From positions 62,001 to 126,000 of the forward strand of contig NZ_NKHL01000116.1 in the NCBI RefSeq assembly GCF_002934685.1: DNA of 64,000 bases, given 5' to 3'. This DNA comes from Pseudomonas bohemica (GTDB lineage: Bacteria; Pseudomonadota; Gammaproteobacteria; Pseudomonadales; Pseudomonadaceae). This document shows positions 33,810-42,012 of the stretch, piece after piece; position 1 is the stretch's first letter; every line of letters starts with the position of its first letter. The translations under genes were made by a program, and so were the position numbers. The notes beneath the pieces were generated by a model. The model saw nothing but the letters and a program-made list of their open reading frames with translations. It was not told where the DNA came from and searched no databases.

Positions 33810-35150
33810 ATGAGCCAAACTCTTAGCCATCAACTGGCACAGTTCGTCGAACGCAGCACCTGGGCAGACATTCCCGCCCCGGTGCGTCATGAAGCCAAGC
33901 GTGCACTGGTCAATTACTTCGCGGTATCGCTCGCCGGTTGCAGCGATCCGGACGTGGCCACGGCTGCCCGGCTGTTCTCGCGTTTCAATGCCGGCGAGCA
34001 GGCCCATGTGATCGGCCGCAGCGACGCCATGGACATGCTCAACGCAGCCTCGCTGAACGCCATGAGCGCCAACGTCTTCGACTACGACGACACCCACATC
34101 CCGACCATTCTTCACCCCACCGCGCCAGTGGCTGCTGCGTTGTTCGCCCTGGCCGAAACACAGGCTGTGAGCGGCGAACAGCTGCTGCTGGCGTTCGTGC
34201 TGGGGGTTGAGGTCGAGTGTCGTCTGGCCATGGCCATCTCGCCGGAGCACTACAGTCGCGGCTGGCACATCACCTCGACGTGTGGGGTGTTCGGTGCGGC
34301 AGCGGCGGTCGGCAAAGTGCTGGGCCTCGACGCTCGCCAACTGGTCTGGGCGTTTGGCAGTGCCAGTGCCCAGGCGTCCGGCCTGGTGGAGACTCTGGGC
34401 AGTGCAGCAAAAAGCATTGGGGTCGGCAATGCTGCGCGCAATGGCCTGCTCTCGGCATTGCTGGCCCAGGATGGCTTCGCCGGGCCGGTTCAGCCGCTGG
34501 AAGGCGAGCGCGGTTTCCTGAAGGTCTTCGGCGAACAACCACGTGTCGACGAAGTCACCTCCGAGCTGGGCGAACGCTGGGCCTTGCTGGCCAACACGTA
34601 CAAACCCTATCCCTGTGGCGTGGTGCTCAATCCGGTGATTCAGGCGTGTCTGGAGTTGTCCCGGGAACGCGATTGGGATCTCGACGACATCCTGCGCATT
34701 GAACTGACCGGCCATCCCTTATTACGTCAACGCACCGATCGGCCAGACATTCGATGGGGCAGGCAGTCCCAGGTCAGCGCGCAGCATGCGGTGGCGGTGA
34801 GCTTGGCGACGGGCCGGGCAGGGCTGGCCGAGTTCAGCGATGAGGCAGTGAGCGATCCACGTTTGCGCGTGCTGTACGGACGGCTGCAGTTCAACGACGA
34901 CCCGCGCTACTCGGTGGAGTCCGCTACGGTCGAGATTTTCTTCAACTCGCAGAAATCTTTGAAGCGCACCACCGAGGTTTACCGAGGAAGCCTGAGTGCG
35001 CCATTAAGCGATGCGCTCCTGCAGGACAAATTGCGGGAGCTGGCGGCCTATGGCGGATCGGGATGTGACCCCCAGCCTTTATTGGATGCGCTGTGGCAAT
35101 TGGAACAGTCAACGAACGCCGGGGCGCTCATGCGGCTGGCAAGTCTTTAA
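33810..35150 (+). CDS. MmgE/PrpD family protein
   Basis: A 446-residue member of the MmgE/PrpD family (2-methylcitrate dehydratase, cis-aconitate decarboxylase). The ANVFDYDDTHIPTILHPTAP segment contains the conserved DYDDTH active-site stretch, and AMAISPEHYSRGWHITSTCG continues the helical domain; KPYPCGVVLNPVIQACLEL is also family-typical. No prpB, prpC or acnA lies nearby, so propionate catabolism is unlikely. The enzyme probably dehydrates a hydroxy acid in this cluster. GGGA precedes the ATG at 33810; an in-frame start at 33753 would add unrelated residues. Confidence 0.87.
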   Translation: MSQTLSHQLAQFVERSTWADIPAPVRHEAKRALVNYFAVSLAGCSDPDVATAARLFSRFNAGEQAHVIGRSDAMDMLNAASLNAMSANVFDYDDTHIPTILHPTAPVAAALFALAETQAVSGEQLLLAFVLGVEVECRLAMAISPEHYSRGWHITSTCGVFGAAAAVGKVLGLDARQLVWAFGSASAQASGLVETLGSAAKSIGVGNAARNGLLSALLAQDGFAGPVQPLEGERGFLKVFGEQPRVDEVTSELGERWALLANTYKPYPCGVVLNPVIQACLELSRERDWDLDDILRIELTGHPLLRQRTDRPDIRWGRQSQVSAQHAVAVSLATGRAGLAEFSDEAVSDPRLRVLYGRLQFNDDPRYSVESATVEIFFNSQKSLKRTTEVYRGSLSAPLSDALLQDKLRELAAYGGSGCDPQPLLDALWQLEQSTNAGALMRLASL

Positions 35151-35167
35151 CGAGCAGGAAAACAATC

Positions 35168-36049
35168 ATGAGCAATCAACAACTGGGCTTTATCGGCGTC
35201 GGCGTCATGGGGCGGCCCATGGCGCGGCGCCTGCTGGAGCATGGACACGGGCTGGTGATTTACGACCAGGATAAGGGCGCGCTGGATGAGCTGAGGGCAT
35301 TGGGTGCGCGTATCGCTGCCAGCGTGAAAGAAGTCGCCGACAGCGCCGAGATCATTTTCACCAGCCTGCCGAGCCCGGCGATTTTCAAGGCTGTGGCATT
35401 GGGGCCGGAAGGCATCATCGAAGGGCGCTCGGTGCGGGTTCTTGTGGACCTTTCGACTGTGGGGTCGCGCGCGGAGCAGGAAGTCGCGGAGGGTCTCGCG
35501 GCCAAGGGTATCGACACCGTGGACGCGCCGGTGAGCGGGGGCGCTGCCGGTGCGAAGAAGGGCAGCCTGGCACTGATGGTTGCGGGCAAGCCTGCGACGG
35601 TCGAACGGGTGCGTCCGCTGTTCGATGTGTTCGGCAAGGTGTTCATCGTTGGTGAGCAGCCGGGCCAGGGTCAGTTACTCAAGCTGTTGAACAACATGCT
35701 CTCCACGACTGCCTTCGCGATCACCAGCGAAGCCTTCGTCGCCGGGGTCAAAGGCGGGCTGGACCCCGAAGTGATGATGTCAGTGATCAACGCAGGCAGC
35801 GGCAAGAACGGCGCGACCCTGGATAAATTCCCCAAACACGTGCTGCCGGGTACTTTCGATTTCGGCTTTCCGCTGTCCAGCGTGTGCAAGGACATCGGGC
35901 TGGCGATCGAGGAAAGTCAGGCCCTGGGCGTACCGATGTGGCTGGGCAACGCCGCGCGGCAATTGTGGAACGTCGCTGCGCAACAGGACGGCGCTGATCG
36001 CGACCTGACCGAACTGGTGCGCACAGTAGAAGGCTGGTCGAATCACTGA
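35168..36049 (+). CDS. 3-hydroxyisobutyrate dehydrogenase-family oxidoreductase (copy 3)
   Basis: A 293-residue beta-hydroxyacid dehydrogenase with GFIGVGVMG (7-15), DAPVSGG (119-125), Lys172 and Asn176 in GQLLKLLNN. It is the third such enzyme in 12 kb; the three differ enough to be separate subfamilies, not recent duplicates. It closes the run of same-strand genes. The ATG at 35168 has AGGAAAA about nine bases upstream. The hrp-box region begins 20 bases after its stop, so the cluster border is sharp. Confidence 0.86.
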   Translation: MSNQQLGFIGVGVMGRPMARRLLEHGHGLVIYDQDKGALDELRALGARIAASVKEVADSAEIIFTSLPSPAIFKAVALGPEGIIEGRSVRVLVDLSTVGSRAEQEVAEGLAAKGIDTVDAPVSGGAAGAKKGSLALMVAGKPATVERVRPLFDVFGKVFIVGEQPGQGQLLKLLNNMLSTTAFAITSEAFVAGVKGGLDPEVMMSVINAGSGKNGATLDKFPKHVLPGTFDFGFPLSSVCKDIGLAIEESQALGVPMWLGNAARQLWNVAAQQDGADRDLTELVRTVEGWSNH

Positions 36050-36069
36050 GTCAATCTTGCATTGGAGAT

Positions 36070-36097
36070 GGAACCGCTCAGGCGCGCGGGCCACCTA
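36070..36097 (+). promoter_or_regulatory. hrp box (HrpL-type sigma factor promoter)
   Basis: GGAACC (36070-36075), a 15-base spacer and CCACCTA (36091-36097) match the hrp-box consensus GGAACC-N15/16-CCACNNA without a mismatch. It ends 27 bases before the ATG of the lytic transglycosylase, a normal distance. No HrpL gene is in the window, so use requires HrpL elsewhere. Confidence 0.85.
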
Positions 36098-36124
36098 GGG
36101 TAATCGCTCTCAGGACCCGCCTCC

Positions 36125-37246
36125 ATGCCACCTGCCTCGACCCCGCCGATGGGGCCCTTGACACTCACTCGTCAGTTGCGTTTTGGTTGGCTTACCGTCG
36201 CGCTGCTGTGCGGGGGGTGTCAATCCATCGATTACCAGGCGTTCGGCTATCCCGCGCAACCCCCGATTGAGCGCACGCCACGCCTGGTGGCCGGTCTGAA
36301 CCGCACTGCGGACCCAGGTCCCAGCCTGCGCCCCCGGATGGCGGCGACTTCCTACGCCGGCAGCGACATCTGGGGTCGGCTGGGGCAGGGGTTTAGTCTG
36401 CTGGACGAGACAGGCGCGAACCCGCGGATCCTCCGGCAGCGCGACTGGTTGTTGGGCAACCCTGGCTTCCTGCGCAATGCCAGCCTGCGCGCCAGCCCCT
36501 ATCTGCACTTCATCGCCGAAAGCCTGGACCAGCGTGGCATGCCCGCTGAGCTGGCGCTGCTGCCGATCGTCGAAAGCGCCTACAACCCCAAAGCCAGTTC
36601 GATCCGCGAGGCGGCCGGGCTGTGGCAGTTCATGGCTGCCACCGGTCGCGATTTCAACCTGCGCCAGACCGCCTTCTATGACGGGCGTCGCGACGTGGTG
36701 GCCTCGAGCAAGGCGGCGATGGACTACCTGACACGGCTGCACGATCAGTTCAACGGCGACTGGTTATTGGCCATGGCCGCGTACAACGCCGGCGAAGGCA
36801 CCGTGAGCCGGGCGGTGGCGGTCAATCAGCAGCGCGGCTTGCCAGCTGACTACTGGCACCTGAATCTGCCGAGGGAAACCCAGGACTACGTGCCGCGCCT
36901 GCTGGCGTTGTCGATGCTGGTGCGCGAACCCGACGTCTACGGCGTGCAGCTCAACCCGGTGGCCAACGCGCCGTATTTCACGACCCTCGAGCTGACCCGT
37001 CCGGTAGACCTCAGCCAACTGGCCGCCAACGCCGGGGTCGATGAAGCCGTGCTTCTGGGGCTGAACCCGGCGTTCCTGCGCAAGAAAACCGTCGACGGGC
37101 CGACTCATCTTCTGGTCCCGCGGGATCAGGCCCGGCAGCTCTCCGCCAGCCTGGCAAAGCTGGCGCCATATGGCCCGCAAACGTCTGGCGAAGCGCTGGC
37201 TGTTACCGCGACCCCCGCGTCGCCGTCTGTCAGATTGGCCCCCTGA
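36125..37246 (+). CDS. hrpH: HrpH-like lytic transglycosylase (MltD family lipoprotein)
   Basis: A 373-residue SLT-domain protein. A hydrophobic N-terminus ends in LLCGGCQS with a likely lipidated Cys32, so it is probably outer-membrane anchored. The transglycosylase domain (about 125-270) has the catalytic Glu150 in LPIVESAYNP, AAGLWQFM and AAYNAGEG, as in MltD; LysM repeats are not evident, though a weak LysM-like segment may sit near 290-340. In P. syringae, HrpH is a lytic transglycosylase beside hrpR that locally opens peptidoglycan for type III secretion. The same order and a perfect hrp box here support that identity. An ATG at 36149 is an alternative start. Confidence 0.75.
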   Translation: MPPASTPPMGPLTLTRQLRFGWLTVALLCGGCQSIDYQAFGYPAQPPIERTPRLVAGLNRTADPGPSLRPRMAATSYAGSDIWGRLGQGFSLLDETGANPRILRQRDWLLGNPGFLRNASLRASPYLHFIAESLDQRGMPAELALLPIVESAYNPKASSIREAAGLWQFMAATGRDFNLRQTAFYDGRRDVVASSKAAMDYLTRLHDQFNGDWLLAMAAYNAGEGTVSRAVAVNQQRGLPADYWHLNLPRETQDYVPRLLALSMLVREPDVYGVQLNPVANAPYFTTLELTRPVDLSQLAANAGVDEAVLLGLNPAFLRKKTVDGPTHLLVPRDQARQLSASLAKLAPYGPQTSGEALAVTATPASPSVRLAP

Positions 37247-37250
37247 CAGA
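37226..37250. terminator. Inverted repeat over the hrpH stop codon
   Basis: TCTGTCAG (37226-37233) and CTGACAGA (37243-37250) are perfect arms spanning the TGA stop. No T tract follows, so it may be a weak or factor-assisted end. Confidence 0.4.
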
Positions 37251-38330
37251 CCTCTCTCGGAAAAATACCCTTCCCATCAGCGTGACCTGCTCGGTGCACC
37301 AACGCCCGCGCGGGGCAGGTAAGCACGCCGATACAAACCTTTCCGCTCTCGCCATTTGCTCCATAACGCCATGATGTGGCCGTCGCAGACATATTCGTTG
37401 ATCTAAATCAGCGCATTTGTTCTGAACTTTTTTGCAGGCCTGTAACCTCGCTGATACACAGCGCTTTAAATAGGGCTTGGACATATCTTGAAACATCGGA
37501 GCACTATTTGCTTCGCGAATGTCACGTCATCACGACATCTCTGCGGTGCACCTTTGACGCCTGTCATTAGTTGGATCCCGATCCTTAAATATCCATTGGG
37601 CGCGCCAAATCGCAACGCAAACCGTTCGGAAACATACCGGACGGTGCCAGCTAAGCCCCGTAAAACATGGGAAATTTTTCCGCTTTAGCTGAATGGATAA
37701 AGCTGCGTTCGGCAAACCGAACGCCCTTAGTTGGTTTTCCGAATGCGTTAGATGTGTGAGTTGTCTCGACTTTATGTTTAATGAATGCTTGTTGCATTAG
37801 TGGTTTTTATATATCGGCTTAACATTGAAGTGTTGTTCAGTCACGAATCAGCTGTTGATAGGGCTGACTTGAACTAAGAAGCTTAACGAACGCAGTTTTA
37901 CTGAACTGTCCGATGGGGCGTTAGCGTTTTCGAGCAAGTTTAGCGCAGTAACGGCCTAGTACTTCGCCAAACGCAGCTAGCATTTAGACGCGTTGGATTT
38001 CTGACGGAGCCATGCCGAATTAAGCGACGAAGCGCTTGTGTAGAGCCTAATCTATTGATTAATAGACTAATTTCATGGTTGATGAGAATTGTTCTACGTT
38101 GTGTCGGTCCTGATAAAACAATACGGGTAACGAGGCAAGTCGAAAATTTAAATACGCGTTTGAAAGTCGTGCAGCACGTATTAGTTGAGACAGAGAGTGC
38201 AGTCATATTGATATCATTGCGGGAACTTTGTGAACCTGTTCTCAGGCAGAGCGGGAACTAAAATTAATTATTGCTGCCTTTGTATTGCGTGGTACTAATA
38301 ACTCGCTTGCACCCAATGTGAGAGGTATCG
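37247..38330. other. AT-rich 1.1 kb intergenic region before hrpR
   Basis: Base composition drops sharply compared with genes on either side. I see no recognisable protein, only short frames without supported starts (for instance around 38055-38261). It holds GCGTTCGG-CAAA-CCGAACGC (37705-37724), GCTTTA-N10-TAAAGC (37682-37703) and several AT-rich promoter-like stretches. Likely roles are a long regulatory leader for hrpRS or foreign DNA left from loss of adjacent hrp genes. Confidence 0.65.
37682..37724. promoter_or_regulatory. Double palindrome in the hrpR upstream region
   Basis: GCTTTA/TAAAGC (37682-37687, 37698-37703) is directly followed by an eight-base perfect stem with a CAAA loop (37705-37724). 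It may be an operator or an RNA hairpin. No strong T run follows at once. Confidence 0.4.
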
Positions 38331-39278
38331 ATGAAGGAAGAAATCGATGTAAGCGGCTGGGCGACCTTGAAGGGAAATGCAACGCTGGATATTCATCAGA
38401 TTGCGGTGAATACAGCAAGTCTAAGCATAGATTTGCTCTTGTGCGGGGAGACTGGGACGGGTAAGGACACGTTGGCCAAACGCATACATGAGTTGTCTGG
38501 TCGGACAGGTTCCTTCGTAGGCATGAACTGCGCAGCCATTCCCGAATCGCTCGCCGAAAGCCAACTGTTCGGTGTGGTCAATGGCGCGTACACAGGCGTC
38601 AGCCGATCCCGCCAGGGGTACATCGAGGCGGCGTGTGGGGGCACGCTGTACCTGGATGAGATCGACAGCATGCCCTTGAGCCTTCAGGCCAAATTGCTGC
38701 GCATTCTCGAAACACGTGGCATCGAACGGCTGGGTTCGACCGCGTTCATCCCCGTGGACCTGCGCGTGATCGCCTCGGCTCAGCGACCGCTGGATGAACT
38801 CGTGGAGCAAGGGCTTTTCCGCCGCGACCTGTTTTTTCGTCTCAATGTGCTGACCATCCAGATGCCAGCCTTGCGCAATCGCCGCGAGCAGATACTGCCG
38901 TTGTTCGACCAGTTCACCCAGACCATCGCCCGAGAATTCGATCGCTCGCCACCCACGCTGGACAATGGCCTGGTGCAATTGCTGCTCAGCCACGCGTGGC
39001 CGGGCAACATTCGCGAACTCAAATCGGCAGCCAAACGTTTCGTCCTCGGTTTTCCGTTGTTGGGCGCGGATATCGAGCCGGACCGCGACCCTGAAACCGG
39101 GTTGAAAACCCAGCTGAGGGTGATCGAAAAGATGCTGATCGAGGACGCCTTCAAGCGCCACAAGCACAGCCTGGACGCGGTCATTCAAGAGCTCGAGATT
39201 CCCAGACGCACGTTGTATCACCGCATGAAAGCGCTGGGGCTGACCTGTTTTGGCGCGGCTGATCCACTGTTTCCCTGA
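38331..39278 (+). CDS. hrpR: HrpR, sigma-54 enhancer-binding protein of the Hrp type III system
   Basis: A 315-residue AAA+ activator with no N-terminal receiver or sensor domain, like P. syringae HrpR (about 314). Walker A GETGTGKD is at 39-46; the sigma-54 contact loop reads GAYTGV in place of GAFTGA; Walker B is GGTLYLDEID; the C-terminal Fis-like helix-turn-helix is IPRRTLYHRMKALG. HrpR and HrpS form a mixed hexamer that drives hrpL from a sigma-54 promoter. GAGAGG lies five bases before the ATG. It is 85 bases upstream of hrpS. The surrounding hrp genes are missing. Confidence 0.88.
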   Translation: MKEEIDVSGWATLKGNATLDIHQIAVNTASLSIDLLLCGETGTGKDTLAKRIHELSGRTGSFVGMNCAAIPESLAESQLFGVVNGAYTGVSRSRQGYIEAACGGTLYLDEIDSMPLSLQAKLLRILETRGIERLGSTAFIPVDLRVIASAQRPLDELVEQGLFRRDLFFRLNVLTIQMPALRNRREQILPLFDQFTQTIAREFDRSPPTLDNGLVQLLLSHAWPGNIRELKSAAKRFVLGFPLLGADIEPDRDPETGLKTQLRVIEKMLIEDAFKRHKHSLDAVIQELEIPRRTLYHRMKALGLTCFGAADPLFP

Positions 39279-39363
39279 CGCCTGAGGCTGGGCTGTCTCT
39301 CAAGTTGTTTACAAGGCCGCCGCGCCAAGCGCAGGCGGGCGCGAGAACCGCTAGAGGTCGTGG

Positions 39364-40275
39364 ATGAGTGTTTACGATGTGTTTGATGATCAGTTGGCCG
39401 ACGACACTCATGTGCCGAACCTGACTGTCATCGCCCAAAGCATCTCCCATCTGGGTATCGATGTGCTGCTGTCGGGTGAGACGGGCACCGGCAAGGACAC
39501 CGTGGCCGGGCGTATTCACGAATTGTCGGGGCGCAAGGGACGCCTGGTAGCGATGAATTGCGCGGCCATTCCGGAATCGTTGGCCGAGAGCGAGTTGTTC
39601 GGCGTGGTCAGCGGGGCGTACACCGGGGCTGATCGTTCCCGGGTCGGTTATATCGAAGCAGCGCAGGGCGGAACCTTGTATCTGGACGAGATCGACAGCA
39701 TGCCCCTCAGTCTTCAGGCCAAGCTCTTGCGGGTGCTGGAAACCCGCGAGCTTGAGCGCCTGGGTTCGACGACGCCGATTGTGCTGGATGTCTGTGTGAT
39801 TGCCTCGGCGCAGCATGCGCTGGACGAGTTGGTGGAGCAGGGCCGGTTTCGTCGGGATCTGTATTTTCGGCTCAATGTCCTGACCCTGAAACTGCCGCCG
39901 CTGCGCGCTCAACGGCAGCGGATCATTCCGTTGTTTCGGCGTTTCGCACTGGTATCGGCACGTGAATCCGGTTTGTCGATGCCTGAAGTGAGCGCGATGT
40001 TGCGGCATGTGCTGTTGAATCATCAGTGGCCGGGCAATATCCGCGAGCTGAAGTCGGCGGCCAAGCGGTTCGTCCTGGGTTTTCCGTTGTTGGGCGATGA
40101 GGCAGGCGAGGACCGGGAGTCGTCCACCGGCTTGAAGTCGCAGTTGCGGGTGATTGAGAAGGTATTGATCCAGGCTGCCTTGAAGCGACACAACAACAGT
40201 ATTGATGCGGTGAGCCAGGAGCTGAATATCCCGCGGCGCACGCTCTATCACCGGATGAAGGAGTTGGATGTTTGA
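39364..40275 (+). CDS. hrpS: HrpS, sigma-54 enhancer-binding protein of the Hrp type III system
   Basis: A 303-residue paralogue of hrpR and near the length of P. syringae HrpS (302). Walker A GETGTGKD is at 38-45, the sigma-54 loop is GAYTGA, Walker B GGTLYLDEID, and the C-terminal IPRRTLYHRMKELDV helix binds DNA. The opening HVPNLTVIAQSISHLGIDVL is HrpS-like. In P. syringae hrpA and the secretion operons follow; here an unrelated intergenic stretch and sulfur-amino-acid genes do. It must act on a hrpL promoter or other sigma-54 target elsewhere, or is a relic. The frame is intact. Confidence 0.9.
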   Translation: MSVYDVFDDQLADDTHVPNLTVIAQSISHLGIDVLLSGETGTGKDTVAGRIHELSGRKGRLVAMNCAAIPESLAESELFGVVSGAYTGADRSRVGYIEAAQGGTLYLDEIDSMPLSLQAKLLRVLETRELERLGSTTPIVLDVCVIASAQHALDELVEQGRFRRDLYFRLNVLTLKLPPLRAQRQRIIPLFRRFALVSARESGLSMPEVSAMLRHVLLNHQWPGNIRELKSAAKRFVLGFPLLGDEAGEDRESSTGLKSQLRVIEKVLIQAALKRHNNSIDAVSQELNIPRRTLYHRMKELDV

Positions 40276-40399
40276 GCGCGGGCGTACGTGCCGCTGGCGC
40301 TCGGGGATTACGAAAAGCAATGCTGCGTGGAGCCAAGGCCCTTCGCATTTCTAGCGCCAAACAGGGATGCTCAGGTCGCACCCGATCTACCCGGGGAGA

Positions 40400-40490
40400 C
40401 GTCGGAGGCGACGACGGCAGCGAAGACGGATGGCCGGGCGAGCCATAAGCGATTGACCTGACGCTTTCGCTGCCGTCGTAGCCTCCGTCG
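40400..40490. repeat. Large imperfect inverted repeat after hrpS
   Basis: Arms 40400-40422 and 40468-40490 (GGCGACGACGGCAGCG core) are complementary at 21 of 23 positions around a 45-base loop. The sequence is unlike the GTGGGAGC REP type seen elsewhere. Confidence 0.65.
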
Positions 40491-40648
40491 TCTCGTACGG
40501 GGTTTTGTCACGTACCTGGATTTTGCGTACGCAATCCCCTGTAGCAGCCCGGTCTGACGACCGCGGCAGTCTCTCAGGCGCCATCGTCGGCGGGGCGGAC
40601 TGCGCCAAATCCCCAGACGCCGCCGAATCCACACAAATCCATCGGCCA

Positions 40649-40691
40649 TAAAAAAGCCGCCAACCCGTTATCTCGGACGGTTTGGCGGCTT
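40649..40691 (-). terminator. Rho-independent terminator of the transsulfuration operon
   Basis: On the minus strand, a 13-base stem (40655-40667 with 40678-40690, 12 of 13 paired, AGCCGCCAA core) is followed by TTTTTTAT. It lies about 140 bases after the cystathionine lyase-like stop. Confidence 0.85.
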
Positions 40692-40830
40692 GAGGGACAT
40701 CCATCAAATCGGCGGACTTGACGGGGTGAACGTTAGCAAGCTATCTAAGTTTCAGCCATCTATCTTTCGGCAAAGCTCTATTACCAAAGTGGCAATAATG
40801 CCCTTGCGCTGTGTGATGACAATCGGTGCC

Positions 40831-42012
40831 TCAAATTGTCTTCAGCGCCTGCGCCAAGTCTGCCCGCAGGTCTTCTACGTCTTCGACGCCGACCGACAGC
40901 CGGACCAGCGAGTCGCCAATCCCCAGCCTTGCGCGGTTTTCAGCCGGGATGCTGGCGTGGGTCATGATGGCCGGGTGCTCGATCAGGCTTTCCACGCCAC
41001 CGAGGCTTTCGGCCAGCGCGAAGATCTGCACCTGCTCCAGGAAGCGCCGAGTGCCAGCCAGGTCCGTGTTCAGGTCCAGGGAAATCATACCGCCGAACCC
41101 GCGCATCTGCCGACAGGCCAGCGCATGCTGCGGATGAGAGGGCAGGCCCGGATAGTAGACCCGCGCCACTTGCGGTTGGCGTTCGAGCCATTGGGCCAGT
41201 TCCAGCGCGTTGCTGCTGTGACGCTCCATGCGCAGCGCCAGGGTTTTCACGCCGCGCAAGGTCAGGAAGGCGTCGAAGGGACCGGCGATGGCGCCCACCG
41301 AGTTTTGCAGGAAACCCAGGCGCTCGGCCAGTTCGGCATTGTTGCCCACCACCGCAATGCCGCCGATGACGTCGGAGTGGCCGTTGAGGTATTTGGTGGT
41401 CGAGTGCACGACGATGTCGAAACCCAGGCTCAGCGGATGTTGTATCCACGGGCTGGCAAAGGTGTTGTCGGCGACGCAGAGGATGCCTCGGTCACGGCAG
41501 ATGCGAGCGATGGCGGCAAGGTCGGTCAGGCGCAGCAGTGGATTGCTCGGGGTTTCTACCCAGATCATTCTGGTGTCGTCCTGAAGCCCGGCTTCGAAGG
41601 CCGACAGGTCAGTCATGTCGACGAAACTGAAACGATGGCCGGCGCTGCGTTTGCGCACTTTGTCGAACAGTCGGAAGGTGCCGCCGTACAGGTCATCGCC
41701 CGAGAGAATGTGCGAGCCTGCGTCGAGCAGTTCGAGCACCGATGAAATCGCTGCCAGCCCCGAGGCAAAGGCGAACGCCTGGGTGCCGGCTTCCAGATCA
41801 GCCACGCAACGCTCCAGGGCAAAGCGCGTCGGGTTGTGCGAGCGCCCGTAATCCAGACCTTTATGCACACCGGGGCTTTCCTGGAGGTAGGTGGAGTTGG
41901 CATAGATGGGCGGCATCAGCGCTCCGGTGGTGGGGTCCGGGGCTTGCCCGGCATGAATCACGCGGGTGGCGAAGGCGTGCTTGGGGTGGCTTTTTTCGTC
42001 GTGCTGATTCAT
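40831..42012 (-). CDS. Cystathionine gamma-lyase/synthase family PLP enzyme
   Basis: A 393-residue Cys/Met-metabolism PLP enzyme. The cofactor Lys207 is in VVHSTTKYLNGHSD; the preceding VADNTFASP and the YGRSHNPTRFALE N-terminal phosphate loop are typical. Beside a cystathionine beta-synthase, the best role is cystathionine gamma-lyase in reverse transsulfuration (homocysteine to cysteine). The start overlaps the end of the synthase gene by four bases, so they form one operon. A terminator follows at 40649-40691. Gamma-synthase activity cannot be excluded from sequence. Confidence 0.85.
   Translation of the reverse strand: MNQHDEKSHPKHAFATRVIHAGQAPDPTTGALMPPIYANSTYLQESPGVHKGLDYGRSHNPTRFALERCVADLEAGTQAFAFASGLAAISSVLELLDAGSHILSGDDLYGGTFRLFDKVRKRSAGHRFSFVDMTDLSAFEAGLQDDTRMIWVETPSNPLLRLTDLAAIARICRDRGILCVADNTFASPWIQHPLSLGFDIVVHSTTKYLNGHSDVIGGIAVVGNNAELAERLGFLQNSVGAIAGPFDAFLTLRGVKTLALRMERHSSNALELAQWLERQPQVARVYYPGLPSHPQHALACRQMRGFGGMISLDLNTDLAGTRRFLEQVQIFALAESLGGVESLIEHPAIMTHASIPAENRARLGIGDSLVRLSVGVEDVEDLRADLAQALKTI

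Larger units (their letters stand above)
40276..40830. other. Intergenic region after hrpS with large inverted repeat and minus-strand terminator
   Basis: No gene is recognised in 555 bases. It contains the inverted repeat at 40400-40490 and the terminator at 40649-40691. No hrp box or hrpA-like pilin frame was found, although this is where P. syringae would have them. Confidence 0.6.

Noticed and set aside
33810..35150. MmgE/PrpD gene as part of a methylcitrate cycle
   Set aside because: No prpB, prpC or aconitase-like partner is adjacent; the neighbours fit another pathway.
38055..38261. 68-residue frame in the AT-rich region before hrpR
   Set aside because: No good start or ribosome site, no recognisable motif, and composition typical of the non-coding surroundings.
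38270..38320. Possible sigma-54 promoter (TGGTAC and TTGCA elements) before hrpR
   Set aside because: The spacing between the elements is 11 bases, far from the required arrangement.
40276..40400. hrpA-like pilin gene directly after hrpS
   Set aside because: No frame of suitable size or composition and no hrp box were found there.
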